Positions 1-7,995 of a DNA stretch of 64,000 nt are shown here, piece after piece. A program made the position numbers and the translations under genes. Each line of letters begins with the position of its first letter. The stretch's first letter is position 1. The notes under the pieces are model-generated. The model was not told where the DNA came from. It searched no databases and worked only from the letters and a program-made list of their open reading frames with translations. The stretch comes from AC-32 sp963821495. Its GTDB lineage: Bacteria > Actinomycetota > Thermoleophilia > Gaiellales > Gaiellaceae. The stretch covers positions 868,001-932,000 of the forward strand of contig CAWGEA010000003.1 of the NCBI GenBank assembly GCA_963821495.1, written 5' to 3'.

Positions 1-117
1 GTCGGCGAGACGTGGGACTACTCCGACCCCGGCTTCAACGAGATCCCCGCGGGCACGAATGCCTTCCCCGTGGTGACCACGAAGTCGACTCCGTCCGCGG
101 TCTTCACAGCCGCGTAG
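1..117 (+). CDS. C-terminal end of an unidentified protein (partial)
   Basis: An open frame enters from the left edge in frame 1 and ends at TAG 115-117, giving the last 38 residues (starting VGETWDYSDPGF). The codons have the G/C-rich third positions of the neighbouring genes and a hairpin terminator follows 20 bp later, so a real gene end is likely. I see no motif that identifies the family. Confidence 0.55.
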   Translation, partial: VGETWDYSDPGFNEIPAGTNAFPVVTTKSTPSAVFTAA

Positions 118-138
118 GGAAAAGTGGCGGACACGCAA

Positions 139-164
139 GGAGGGGCCTTCGGGCCCCTCTTTCG
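139..164. terminator. Hairpin terminator between convergent genes
   Basis: An 8-bp stem (AGGGGCC/GGCCCCT plus a flanking G-C pair) closes a UUCG tetraloop at 148-151 and is followed by TTT. It lies between the plus-strand gene ending at 117 and the minus-strand gene ending at 184, so it can serve both. Confidence 0.75.
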
Positions 165-183
165 CTTTGTCAGGTTCGACGCC

Positions 184-1239
184 CTAACGCGCCAGGTACG
201 CCACTCGGCCGTTGGCGCCGGAGGCCCAGCAGGCGGTGGGGTTCGCGCAGTCGACGGTGTCGAGGCTGCCGTCGTCGAAGCGCTGCCACGTCGTGCCCGC
301 GTCCTGGCTCACGTCGCTGCCGGAGGGGCCGACCGCGAGGGCCGTGTTTCCGTTGAGCCAGGTCGCGCCCGAGCGGTACTCCGAGGGCGCGCCTCCCAGA
401 AGCGCCCAGCTCGCGCCGCCGTCGCCCGTCCGCGCGAAGTTGTCCGGGGAAGCAGTCTCGAGCAGGAAGTCGCCGCCGACCGCGAGCCCGTGCTGCTGGC
501 CGCGGAAGGCGAGCGCGAAGATGCCGGCGGTCGGACCGCTGTTCATCGGAGTCGGGGCGACCGTCCACGATGCGCCGCCGTCGTCGGAGCGGAAGACGCG
601 GGCCTGCGCGGCCCCGCCGGTCCCGAACCAGGCGCGACGCCCGTGGTCGGTGGTGATGCACTGACCGCTCGCGGCGAAGGCGAACTCGCCGGGGAGGGCG
701 GCGGGCATCTGGGCTCCGGTCACGTGCCAGTGGAGCCCGCCGTCGTCGGTCGCGAGCACGCGGAAGTGCTGGCCGTCGGGCGGGTCGGAGACCGCGAGGC
801 CACGGCGGCTGTCGAAGAACGTCATGCAGTCGTAGAAGGCGGTCGGCTCCTGGTTCACGAAAGTCAGCGTCCAGCTCTGCCCGCCGTTCGCGGTGACGTA
901 GAAGCGGAAGTCGGTCGGATTGGCGCCGATCGACATCGCGACGGCGCGGTCGGCGTCGAAGGCCTCGATGTCGCGGAATTGAAGCCCCGCCGCGCCTGGT
1001 GGGCTGACGTCTTGCCAGCTCGAGCCGCGGTCCGTCGTGCGCATGACGACGCCGTCGGTCGGCGTGTATCCGCTGACCCAGGCGGTCGTCGCGCTGACCG
1101 CGGAGAGGCCGCGGAAGTGAGCGGTCGTGCCGGTCGGGGTGTCGTTCCAGGCGTACCCCGGCCGACCGGCCGAGGCCGAGCCCGCCGCGATCACGACGGC
1201 CCCCGACAGCGCCACCAACAGGAAGACCCGCTTCAGCAC
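184..1239 (-). CDS. Secreted BNR/Ycf48-like beta-propeller protein
   Basis: This 351-aa protein starts with a signal peptide (Lys-Arg then a hydrophobic stretch ending ASAG near residue 25). The rest is made of repeats of about 45-50 residues with Asp-box-like motifs (TTDRGSSW, TANGGQSW, TDDGGLHW, SDDGGASW, TGDGGASW, SQDAGTTW), typical of the WD40/YVTN/BNR superfamily that includes photosystem assembly factor Ycf48/HCF136. Homologues are often mislabelled oxidoreductase. It probably acts outside the membrane; substrate unknown. The start is GTG 1237-1239, with TAGGTT (revcomp of 1246-1251) 6 nt before it and no Shine-Dalgarno, so a leaderless mRNA is likely. Confidence 0.75.
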   Translation of the reverse strand: MLKRVFLLVALSGAVVIAAGSASAGRPGYAWNDTPTGTTAHFRGLSAVSATTAWVSGYTPTDGVVMRTTDRGSSWQDVSPPGAAGLQFRDIEAFDADRAVAMSIGANPTDFRFYVTANGGQSWTLTFVNQEPTAFYDCMTFFDSRRGLAVSDPPDGQHFRVLATDDGGLHWHVTGAQMPAALPGEFAFAASGQCITTDHGRRAWFGTGGAAQARVFRSDDGGASWTVAPTPMNSGPTAGIFALAFRGQQHGLAVGGDFLLETASPDNFARTGDGGASWALLGGAPSEYRSGATWLNGNTALAVGPSGSDVSQDAGTTWQRFDDGSLDTVDCANPTACWASGANGRVAYLAR

Positions 1240-1298
1240 GGCGCAAACCTAACGCGTGAGCGGGCCGGTGGCAATCCGCCGCGAGTAGGCTGGCGACG

Positions 1299-1679
1299 GT
1301 GAGCTTCGCGAAGCGCTGGGCCGAGCGGTACCAGGTGGCCTGGGAAGCGGGCGACGCCCGGGCCGCGGCCGCGCTCTATGCGCCGGACTGTGTCTTCCGC
1401 TCTGCGCCGTTCCGCGAGCCGGAGCCGCCGCTCGCCTACACGACACGGGTGTTCCCCGAGGCGCGCGTCGAGGACGTTCGCTTCGGCGAACCGGTCGAGG
1501 AGCGGGAGCGCGCCTCGGTCGAGTGGTGGGCGACGCTGGTTTTGCCGGGCGGCGAGGAGCAGACGCTGGCCGGCTGCTCGATCCTCCGCTTCGACGACGA
1601 GGGCCTCGTGGTCGAGGCGCGCGACTACTGGAGCCTCGAGCCGGGCCGTCGCGCCCCGCACGAGACCTGGGGGAGGTGA
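1299..1679 (+). CDS. SnoaL/NTF2-like fold protein
   Basis: This 126-aa protein has the cone-fold pattern of the SnoaL/NTF2-like family: an N-terminal helix with a W-x-A-GD-ARAAAALYAPDC motif (about residues 13-32), then alternating strands ending in EARDYW. Members are small enzymes or ligand-binding domains; no substrate can be assigned. Start GTG 1299 is preceded by TAGGCT (1286-1291) with a 7-nt gap and no Shine-Dalgarno. Its stop overlaps the GTG of the MFS gene by 4 nt (GTGA), so the two, and probably the gene after, form one operon. Confidence 0.75.
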   Translation: MSFAKRWAERYQVAWEAGDARAAAALYAPDCVFRSAPFREPEPPLAYTTRVFPEARVEDVRFGEPVEERERASVEWWATLVLPGGEEQTLAGCSILRFDDEGLVVEARDYWSLEPGRRAPHETWGR

Positions 1680-2995
1680 GGCGCGGGCTCGCCGCTCCGG
1701 TCGCAGCCGCCGTGGCGGTCGCGTTCGCCGACTCCTCGATCGTCGTCCTGGCGCTGCCCGACCTCTACGGGCGCTTCCAGACCACGATCGAAGGCGTCTC
1801 CTGGGTCGTGACGGCCTACAACGCGGCGGTCGCGGTCACGGCGCTCGCCTTCGTGCTGCTGGTGCACCGGGTGCGAGCCGCCTTCGTGCTGGCGGGTGGG
1901 CTGACGCTCTTCCTGGCGGCCTCGATCGCGTGCGCTCTCGCGAACAGCCTCTCGTTCCTGATCGCCGCCCGCAGCGTCCAGGGCGTGGGCGCCGCGCTGC
2001 TGCTGGCGGGCGCGCTACCGGTGATCGGCGCGAGGACGTGGACGCTTGCGGGGACGTACGGGCTCGCTCTAGGCCCGGCGCTTGGAGGCGTGCTCACGCA
2101 GGCCTTCGACTGGCGGGCGATCTTCGTCGCGCAGGCCCCGGTCGCGGCGGCGGCGCTGCTCGGCGTGGGCCGCTCGCACCCTCAGACGGTGGCGGCCGAG
2201 GGCTGGCGCCCGTCTCTGCGCCGCACGCTGCCGGCCAACGCGTGCCTTGGGCTCCTGTTCGGGGCGCTCGTCGGCGCGCTCTTCCTGGCCGTGCTGATCG
2301 TGATCAGCGTCTGGAACTACTCGCCGATCACGGGCGCCGGAATCGTCAGCGCCCTGCCCGTCGCGGCGCTCGCCGCGAGGCCGCTCGACCGCTGGCTCTC
2401 GCCGCTCGCCGCGGTCTGCGCCGGCGCGGCGCTGCTCGCGGCCGGACTCGTGGGACTGGCCCTGCTGCCCTCGGCGAGCGTCTGGCTGGCGGTGTGGGCG
2501 CTCCTGCTCTGCGGCGCGGGTCTCGGTCTCGCCGTGCCGGTTCTCTCGGACGTGGCGCTCGATCGTGGCGCAGGCCTCACGCGCAGCGGCACCCTCACCG
2601 TCGGGGCGCGGCACGTGGGGCTCGTGCTCGCGCTCGCGGTGATCGCCCCGCTGCTGGCCTCGAAAATCCCGGCGGCGGGCGACCGGGCGCTCCTGAGAGG
2701 GACGGCGGTGATGCTCGACGCGCCGGTCGGCCTCGACAAGAAGGTGCCGGTCGCACTCGACCTGCGCTCGGCCTTCGCCCGTGCGCAGGAGGGCGAGACG
2801 CCCGACCTCGCGCAGCCCTTCGACAAGCACGGCGCGCGCCACGACTCCGCCCTCGCCGCCGCGCGCGACCGGCTGCTGGGCGCGATCGAGGCCACGATCA
2901 CGAGGGCGTCGCGCTCGGCGTTCTTCGTCTGCGCCGGGTTCGCGGCCCTGGCGCTGCTCGTCGCGGTGCTCTTCCGCCGCAAGGTGGTGCCGTGA
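1676..2995 (+). CDS. MFS transporter (DHA2-like drug exporter)
   Basis: This 439-aa membrane protein opens with ADSSIVVLALP, matching the D-x-x-IV-x-x-ALP signature of helix 1 in DHA2-family major facilitator exporters, and has a motif resembling RSVQGVGAALLLAGALPVI in helices 4-5. About a dozen hydrophobic segments are visible, plus a charged soluble stretch around residues 345-415 before the last helix. It should sit in the cytoplasmic membrane and export a small molecule by proton antiport; substrate unknown. GTG 1676 overlaps the preceding stop; longer upstream reading in this frame would run through the SnoaL-like gene and is rejected. Confidence 0.8.
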   Translation: MRRGLAAPVAAAVAVAFADSSIVVLALPDLYGRFQTTIEGVSWVVTAYNAAVAVTALAFVLLVHRVRAAFVLAGGLTLFLAASIACALANSLSFLIAARSVQGVGAALLLAGALPVIGARTWTLAGTYGLALGPALGGVLTQAFDWRAIFVAQAPVAAAALLGVGRSHPQTVAAEGWRPSLRRTLPANACLGLLFGALVGALFLAVLIVISVWNYSPITGAGIVSALPVAALAARPLDRWLSPLAAVCAGAALLAAGLVGLALLPSASVWLAVWALLLCGAGLGLAVPVLSDVALDRGAGLTRSGTLTVGARHVGLVLALAVIAPLLASKIPAAGDRALLRGTAVMLDAPVGLDKKVPVALDLRSAFARAQEGETPDLAQPFDKHGARHDSALAAARDRLLGAIEATITRASRSAFFVCAGFAALALLVAVLFRRKVVP

Positions 2996-3441
2996 GCAGG
3001 GCCGCGGTGTGGATCGTCGCGGGGCTGCTGCTGAGCGGCGCCGTCCTCGTCGTCGTCGAGCTCGGGAAGGGCGCGCTGAACGAGCCGCCGCCCAAGATCG
3101 CGAACCCGTGCGCGCCGCGCGAGGGCCGCACCGGCGGGATCGATACCACCATCCAGCGCATCGTCCTCGACGGCCTCGACGGGGCGGCCTGCCGCCTGCA
3201 CACCACGCGCGAGGAGCTCGTCCTCTCGCTCGGCGGCGGCAGCGCCGTGCTCCCGCGCCGCTGGGACGAGCACACGGTCGAGGTCGCCCTTCGCGCCGGC
3301 CTGCTGCGCGCCGTCGACAACGCCGAGCGGCGCGGCGACGTGCCGGGCTTGCTCGCGCCGCTCCTGCGCCGGGTGGTCGAGCGCGCGCCGCTCGACAAGC
3401 TGATCCAGGGCGGCTTCAGCCTGAGCGACCTGCTCGGTTAG
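2992..3441 (+). CDS. Single-pass membrane-anchored hypothetical protein
   Basis: GTG 2992 overlaps the stop of the MFS gene (GTGA), indicating translational coupling. The 149-aa product has one N-terminal membrane helix (about residues 5-23), then a soluble region with two Cys (NPCAPREG, GAACRLH) and amphipathic helices; the body probably lies outside the cell. I do not recognise the family. Its coupling suggests an accessory to the transporter. It ends convergently on the gene at 3438-4067, sharing four bases. Confidence 0.65.
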   Translation: MSRAAVWIVAGLLLSGAVLVVVELGKGALNEPPPKIANPCAPREGRTGGIDTTIQRIVLDGLDGAACRLHTTREELVLSLGGGSAVLPRRWDEHTVEVALRAGLLRAVDNAERRGDVPGLLAPLLRRVVERAPLDKLIQGGFSLSDLLG

Positions 3442-4067
3442 CTCGTGAAGCTCGTCCAGGCACCGCCGCCGGGCGGCTGCTCCGGCCAGAGCACCTCCGA
3501 GCGGCGGCTCGCCTCGAGGATCGGAGCGGCGTCCACCTCCTGCCGGCTCAGCTCGATCCCCTCGGCCGGCCACTCGACGACGAAGGCGAGCGGCCCCGGC
3601 GGTGGGAGCGGCCAGAGCCAGAAGTGCAATTCCCAGCGGTCGTCGCCCCCACCGCCTCCGTTCGGCGAGAGGAGCGGGCCCTCGGGCTCGTCCTCCATGC
3701 CTGCGCCGAACGCGGGCAGCGAGCCGAGGGAGGTCGCCTTGCGACCGTCAGAGAACTGGACGCCGAACCGCAGCAGCTCCGGGGGAAGCTCTTGACCGCG
3801 GGATCCGTGCATGGGACGGCCGAACGGCAGGTCGAACGGATCGTCGCCGCGCGGTGACCGGCGAGCGGCGACCAGCGTCAGGTCGACGCCGGTCGTGTAC
3901 GCAACCGCGTCGACCAGCGCGATCGCGACCTGGTCGGTGCGGGCGAGCACGAGCCGCAATCCGGTCGAGGCGCCGAGCTCGTTGCGCGGCGGACTCCACC
4001 ACGGCCGCGTCATGACCTCGGGCGGCTCCGCCGGTTCGGCTGGAGGGGGCAGCTCGAAGAAGCTCAT
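3438..4067 (-). CDS. Hypothetical protein, proline-rich N-terminus
   Basis: The 209-aa product begins MSFFELPPPAEPAEPPE and has no signal peptide or membrane segment. The middle contains an arginine/threonine-rich beta region (ALVDAVAYTTGVDLTLVAAR) and a glycine run (GGGGGDD) before a DRWELHFWLWPLPP motif. Similar cytosolic proteins of unknown function with a W-ELHFWLWPLPPPG motif occur in actinobacteria, in my memory. The start ATG 4065-4067 is preceded by GACACT with a 6-nt gap, a weak version of the leaderless promoter pattern seen across this window. Confidence 0.65.
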   Translation of the reverse strand: MSFFELPPPAEPAEPPEVMTRPWWSPPRNELGASTGLRLVLARTDQVAIALVDAVAYTTGVDLTLVAARRSPRGDDPFDLPFGRPMHGSRGQELPPELLRFGVQFSDGRKATSLGSLPAFGAGMEDEPEGPLLSPNGGGGGDDRWELHFWLWPLPPPGPLAFVVEWPAEGIELSRQEVDAAPILEASRRSEVLWPEQPPGGGAWTSFTS

Positions 4068-4097
4068 CGGCGGAGTGTCGCACCACTCCCGCGTGGG

Positions 4098-4221
4098 ATG
4101 CCCCGCGTCGAGCTGATCCAGACCTGCTACCGGATCACCGACCCAGAGCGGTCGGTCGTTCTACGAGGCGCTCGGCTTCGAGAAGCGTTGCGAGCTGCCG
4201 ATCCGCGACGAGTGTGGCTGA
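4098..4221 (+). pseudogene. Truncated, frameshifted glyoxalase/VOC gene start
   Basis: Reading from ATG 4098 gives MPRVELIQTCYRITDPERSV, the usual opening of a vicinal-oxygen-chelate (glyoxalase) protein. The expected next residues (FYEALGFEKRCELPIRDE) appear only after a change of frame near 4160, consistent with loss of about 2 nt (GTCGTTC where GTCGCCTTC is expected). The shifted frame stops at TGA 4219-4221, so only about 40 of roughly 130 residues remain. A complete paralogue lies at 5640-6026 and shares a 23-nt stretch (TTCTACGAGGCGCTCGGCTT then CGA). This is a remnant of a tandem duplicate. Confidence 0.75.
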
Positions 4222-4282
4222 CGCGGTGGTCCTCGGAGCCGGCCACAATGGACCTGCACAGAGGACGGAGGACCACCAGTAA
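4214..4282 (+). pseudogene. Truncated start of an NAD(P)/FAD oxidoreductase (phytoene-dehydrogenase-like)
   Basis: GTG 4214 opens a frame reading VADAVVLGAGHNG and then diverges to a stop at 4280-4282. The motif is the N-terminal dinucleotide-binding signature of phytoene dehydrogenase-like FAD oxidoreductases, in which GAGHNGL is highly typical. Only about 13 residues match, so the gene is cut off immediately after its nucleotide-binding loop. It overlaps the end of the preceding glyoxalase remnant by 8 nt, so the two genes may once have been coupled. Confidence 0.55.
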
Positions 4283-4403
4283 CCCGCCCCCGCACCCACA
4301 AGTCTTCCGCCTTCCGCCCGGAAAGGACATCTGCGAGCTTGGGTCGAGCTGACAGTTCTGCGACGGCCGAGAGCCGGCTGAAGCTCGAGTGAAGGAGATC
4401 GTG

Positions 4404-5573
4404 ATGAGTGACCTTCCCGATGCGACCGAGGTTCTGGTCGTAGGTGCTGGCCCGGTGGGGCTGGCAGTTGCCGCCTCCCTCGCCGGGCATGGCCATGGCG
4501 TCACGGTGGTCGATCGGCAGGCGACAGGGGCCAACACCTCGCGCGCCGCTGTCGTGCACGCCCGGACCCTCGAGATGCTCGAGCGAATCGGCGTCTCGAA
4601 GCGACTGGCGGGGCTCGGGATCCACGCACCGCAATTCAGCATCCGCGATGGTGATCGCGAGCTCGTGCCTGTCCGGTTCGATCAGCTTTCGACCGAGTAT
4701 CCCTACACGCTGATGGTCCCGCAGAACATCACCGAGCAGGTCCTGCTCGATCGCCTCGAGGAACTCGGGGGGAAGGTCCACCGCCCGCACGTCGCGACCG
4801 GCCTGAGCCAGAGCCCCGACGGTGCCGAGATCACGCTGGACGGGGGCGACGTGATCAGCGCACGGTACGTCGTCGCCGCCGACGGCATGAACAGCACGAT
4901 CCGCGACCTGGCCGGGCTCGGGTCCAACGGCAACGGCGCGTTGCCGCTGTCCTTCACGCTCGCGGACGTCCGGGTGGCGGGCGGGCTCCCGCCGGACCAG
5001 GTCCTGCTGTTCTTCTCCACACCAGGCATGTTGGTCGTGGCGCCGCTCCCCGACGGATCGTTCCGGCTCGTGGCCGAAGTCGACGATGCGCCGGAGCAGC
5101 CTGACATCGCCTACGCGCAGCGACTGCTCAACACGCGCGGGCCCCGTCGTACGACGGTAAAGGTGACCGAAGTCATCTGGGGATCCAGGTTTCGGATCCA
5201 CGAGCAGGTGGCGGACCAGTACCGGGCCGGACGGGTACTGCTTGCCGGCGACGCAGCACATACGCACAGCCCTGCAGGCGGGCAAGGCATGAACCTCGGC
5301 CTGCGTGATGCGGTGACGCTTGGGGATGCGCTCTCCGTCGCGTTGCGGGACGGTCGCGAGGACAAGCTGGACGAGTACGCGACCGAAAGCCGTGCCGAAG
5401 CCATGCGTGTCGTCGCACTTGCCCACCGGCTCACCCGGCTGGCCACGACCCCCCGGGCGGTTCGCCCACTGCGAAATGTGACGCTACGCCTCCTTGCGCT
5501 CGTGCCGGCCTTCCGCCACGGCCTGGCGGAGCAGCTCTCCGCCATCGGTCACCGCTCAGAACGCGTCAACTGA
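4404..5573 (+). CDS. FAD-dependent monooxygenase (PheA/TfdB aromatic hydroxylase type)
   Basis: The 389-aa protein has all three marks of class A flavoprotein monooxygenases: GAGPVGLAVAASLAGHG near the N-terminus, the DG motif (VVAADGMNSTIRDL, about residue 160) and GDAAHTHSPAGGQGMNLGLRD (about residues 280-300). It should hydroxylate an aromatic or polyketide-like substrate with NAD(P)H and O2. AAGGAG at 4392-4397, 6 nt upstream, favours ATG 4404 over GTG 4389 or 4401. Codon usage is looser than its neighbours (more CTT, GCA, ACA) and it sits just after two truncated genes, suggesting acquisition by transfer. The family is clear; the substrate is unknown. Confidence 0.85.
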   Translation: MSDLPDATEVLVVGAGPVGLAVAASLAGHGHGVTVVDRQATGANTSRAAVVHARTLEMLERIGVSKRLAGLGIHAPQFSIRDGDRELVPVRFDQLSTEYPYTLMVPQNITEQVLLDRLEELGGKVHRPHVATGLSQSPDGAEITLDGGDVISARYVVAADGMNSTIRDLAGLGSNGNGALPLSFTLADVRVAGGLPPDQVLLFFSTPGMLVVAPLPDGSFRLVAEVDDAPEQPDIAYAQRLLNTRGPRRTTVKVTEVIWGSRFRIHEQVADQYRAGRVLLAGDAAHTHSPAGGQGMNLGLRDAVTLGDALSVALRDGREDKLDEYATESRAEAMRVVALAHRLTRLATTPRAVRPLRNVTLRLLALVPAFRHGLAEQLSAIGHRSERVN

Positions 5574-5639
5574 GCTCTGTCGGTGGCTTATCCCGGCCGG
5601 GCAGGCAGCGGAAGCTAGGACGCGCCTAGGATGTCCTCC

Positions 5640-6026
5640 ATGACCCGCTTTCTCCACACCATGGTCCGCATCACCGACCCCGTGAAGAGCCGCGCCTTCT
5701 ACGAGGCGCTCGGCTTCGACTTCAGCAGCGAGTTCGACATCGTGCGCGACGGCGAGCGCGAAGCCACGAACTACTTCTACGCGCTCGGCGACCAGGCGAA
5801 CGTCCTCGAGCTGACCTTCAACCACGATGGCCGTACCTACGAGATCGGCACGGGCTACGGGCACATCGCCGTCGGTGTCGACGATCTCGACGGCACGCTC
5901 GCACGGCTGAGCGAACAGGGAATCGAGCCCGAGCGCCCTCCGTACTCGGTGCGCGAGGGCGGCTCCCGTCTCTGCTTCGTCCGCGACCCGGACGGCTACC
6001 GCATCGAGCTGATCGAGCGCGGGTAG
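5640..6026 (+). CDS. Glyoxalase/VOC superfamily protein (lactoylglutathione lyase-like)
   Basis: The 128-aa product shows the two beta-alpha-beta-beta-beta halves of a glyoxalase: HTMVRITDPVKSRAFYEALGF, then LELTFNH, then GYGHIAVGVDDLDGTLARL, then FVRDPDGYRIELIERG. Metal ligands typical of glyoxalase I are present (H near the start, E in VLELTFN, H in GYGHIA, E in RIELIE). It may isomerise a hemithioacetal or be a related VOC enzyme. ATG 5640 is chosen over ATG 5631 because TAGGAT (5627-5632) lies 7 nt before it, the leaderless pattern of this genome. Confidence 0.85.
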   Translation: MTRFLHTMVRITDPVKSRAFYEALGFDFSSEFDIVRDGEREATNYFYALGDQANVLELTFNHDGRTYEIGTGYGHIAVGVDDLDGTLARLSEQGIEPERPPYSVREGGSRLCFVRDPDGYRIELIERG

Positions 6027-6070
6027 CCGTGTGGCTGCCCTGCCCTGAGCAGCCGGTTTAGACTCGCCGC

Positions 6071-7183
6071 GTGGAGGAGCGGAGCGCTGCGATCGCGCTC
6101 GAGGGCGTCAGCAAGCGCTTCGGCAAGCACGAGGCCGTGAGCGACGTGTCGCTCTCGATCCGCGAGGGCGAGTTCTTCTCGCTCCTCGGCCCGAGCGGGT
6201 GCGGCAAGACGACGACGCTGCGGATGATCGCGGGCTTCGAGGTTCCCGACGAGGGCCGCATCCTGCTCCAGGGCGAGGACGTCACCTCGCTCTTCTCGAA
6301 CAGGCGTCCGGTGAACATGGTCTTCCAGCAGTACGCCCTCTTCCCGCACATGTCGATCTACGACAACGTCGCGTTCGGGCTGAAGGTGAAGCGAGTTCCT
6401 CGCCGGGATCACGCGGGCCGCGTGAAGGAGATGCTGCGGATCGTCGAGCTCGAGGGTCTCGAGCGCCGCAAGCCGAGGCAGCTCTCCGGCGGGCAGCAGC
6501 AGCGCGTCGCGCTGGCCCGCGCGCTCGTCAACTCACCGGCGGCGCTGCTGCTCGACGAGCCGCTCGGCGCGCTCGACGTGAAGCTGCGCAAGCAGATGCA
6601 GCTGCAGCTGAAGGCGATCCAGCACGACGTCGGCACCACCTTCGTCTACGTCACGCACGACCAGGAGGAGGCGCTCGCGATGTCCGACCGGATCGCGGTC
6701 ATGAACGGCGGGCGCGTGGAGCAGGTCGGCAGCCCGCGCGAGATCTACGCGCGGCCGCAGACGGCCTTCGTCGCGGACTTCATCGGCTCGCTGAACGTGC
6801 TCGAGCTGAGCGTCGACGAGCTCGTCGGCGGCTACGCCGTGATGCGCCTCGGCGAGGCGGAGCGGGTGGTCGTGACCGCCGAGCCGGGCACCCGCGTCGG
6901 CGAGGCGGTCCGGGTCGCGACGCGCCCTGAGCAGGTGCAGGTCGCGCCGTTCGGGAGCCCCGCTCCCGACGGCGGCTCCTGCCTCACAGGCACGGTCGCC
7001 GAGGCCGTCTTCCTCGGCATGTACACGCAGCTCCACGTCGACACGCGGGTCGGGCGCGTCGTCGCCCACCGGCTGGCGGACGAGCCGCTGGCCGAGCTCG
7101 AGGTGGGCTCCCGGGTAGCTCTCACCTGGGCCCCGGAGCACGCGTCGCTGCTCGCGGACGACGAGCCGGCCGCGGTCGCCTAG
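6071..7183 (+). CDS. potA: ABC transporter ATP-binding protein, spermidine/putrescine type
   Basis: The 370-aa protein has Walker A GPSGCGKTT (40-48), Q-loop FQQYALFPH, signature LSGGQQQR (138-145), Walker B LLLDEP (159-164) and the H-loop His195, followed by a C-terminal TOBE regulatory domain (about 270-355). Length and order match PotA, the ATPase of polyamine importers. It is convergent with potC, and their stop codons share a CTAG palindrome at 7180-7183. GTG 6071 follows TAGACT (6059-6064) by 6 nt, so it is probably leaderless and separately expressed from potDBC. Specificity for polyamines is inferred from the family. Confidence 0.9.
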   Translation: MEERSAAIALEGVSKRFGKHEAVSDVSLSIREGEFFSLLGPSGCGKTTTLRMIAGFEVPDEGRILLQGEDVTSLFSNRRPVNMVFQQYALFPHMSIYDNVAFGLKVKRVPRRDHAGRVKEMLRIVELEGLERRKPRQLSGGQQQRVALARALVNSPAALLLDEPLGALDVKLRKQMQLQLKAIQHDVGTTFVYVTHDQEEALAMSDRIAVMNGGRVEQVGSPREIYARPQTAFVADFIGSLNVLELSVDELVGGYAVMRLGEAERVVVTAEPGTRVGEAVRVATRPEQVQVAPFGSPAPDGGSCLTGTVAEAVFLGMYTQLHVDTRVGRVVAHRLADEPLAELEVGSRVALTWAPEHASLLADDEPAAVA

Positions 7184-7995
7184 CCCTCGACCGCTCCGAG
7201 CCGCCGCTCGGCGACGCGCCGCCCGAGTTCGGCGGCCACGACCACGACGAGCGAGACGCTGATCACGACGACCGCCACCGCGATCACCTGCGGCAGCTGG
7301 TTGGGGAAGCGCAGTGCCGAGTAGAGGAAGATCGGGAACGTCGTCCTCGTGCCGACGACGAACGAGGCGACCGCGTACTCGTCGAACGAGGTCGTGAACG
7401 CGATCAGGTAGGCGGAGACGACCGCCGGCAGGAGCAGCGGCAGCGTGATCGAGCGGAAGGTCCGTAGGCGGCCCGCGCCGAGGTCGTACGCAGCCTCCTC
7501 GAGCGAGACGTCGATCTGCTGGAGCCGCGGCATGATCACGAGGATCGTGTAGGGCAGGCTGATCACGATGTGCCCGATCACCACCGTCAGGATCGAGCGC
7601 GGGATTCCCACGGCGTGGAAGAAGAGCAGGAGGGAGATCCCGAAGACCACGTACGGGATCACGAGCGGGCTGAGCAGCAGCGCCGAGACGGGGCTCTTGC
7701 CGAAGAAGCGGCGCCGCACGAGCGCGATCGACGCGAGCACCCCGAGCACGACCGCACCCGCGCTCGAGACCGCGGCGACGATGGCGCTCGCCTCGAGTGC
7801 GGCCCGCAGGTCGGCGTTGACGAGGAACTGGTGGTACCAGTGGAGCGTGAACCCGCTCAGCGGGAACGACGGCAGCTGCGAGTCGTTGAACGAGAAGATC
7901 ACGAGGATCACGATCGGCGCGTAGAGGAACGCGACGACGAGCGCGAAGAACGCCCGGAGCACCCAGGCTCCCGTTCGCGAGACCGCGACGTTCAT
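7180..7995 (-). CDS. potC: ABC transporter permease, PotC type
   Basis: This 271-aa protein has six predicted membrane helices and the cytoplasmic EAA loop (LEEAAYDLGAGRLRTFRSIT, about residues 160-180) that docks on the ATPase. N-terminal FLYAPIVILVIFSFNDS is typical of PotC/PotI. It forms the second half of the polyamine import channel with PotB. The ATG overlaps the potB stop by one base (TGATG), so translation is coupled in the order potD-potB-potC. Confidence 0.88.
   Translation of the reverse strand: MNVAVSRTGAWVLRAFFALVVAFLYAPIVILVIFSFNDSQLPSFPLSGFTLHWYHQFLVNADLRAALEASAIVAAVSSAGAVVLGVLASIALVRRRFFGKSPVSALLLSPLVIPYVVFGISLLLFFHAVGIPRSILTVVIGHIVISLPYTILVIMPRLQQIDVSLEEAAYDLGAGRLRTFRSITLPLLLPAVVSAYLIAFTTSFDEYAVASFVVGTRTTFPIFLYSALRFPNQLPQVIAVAVVVISVSLVVVVAAELGRRVAERRLGAVEG

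Noticed and set aside
7180..7183. Shared CTAG stop codons of potA and potC as a designed feature
   Set aside because: CTAG is its own reverse complement, so convergent TAG stops that overlap by four bases arise easily by chance.
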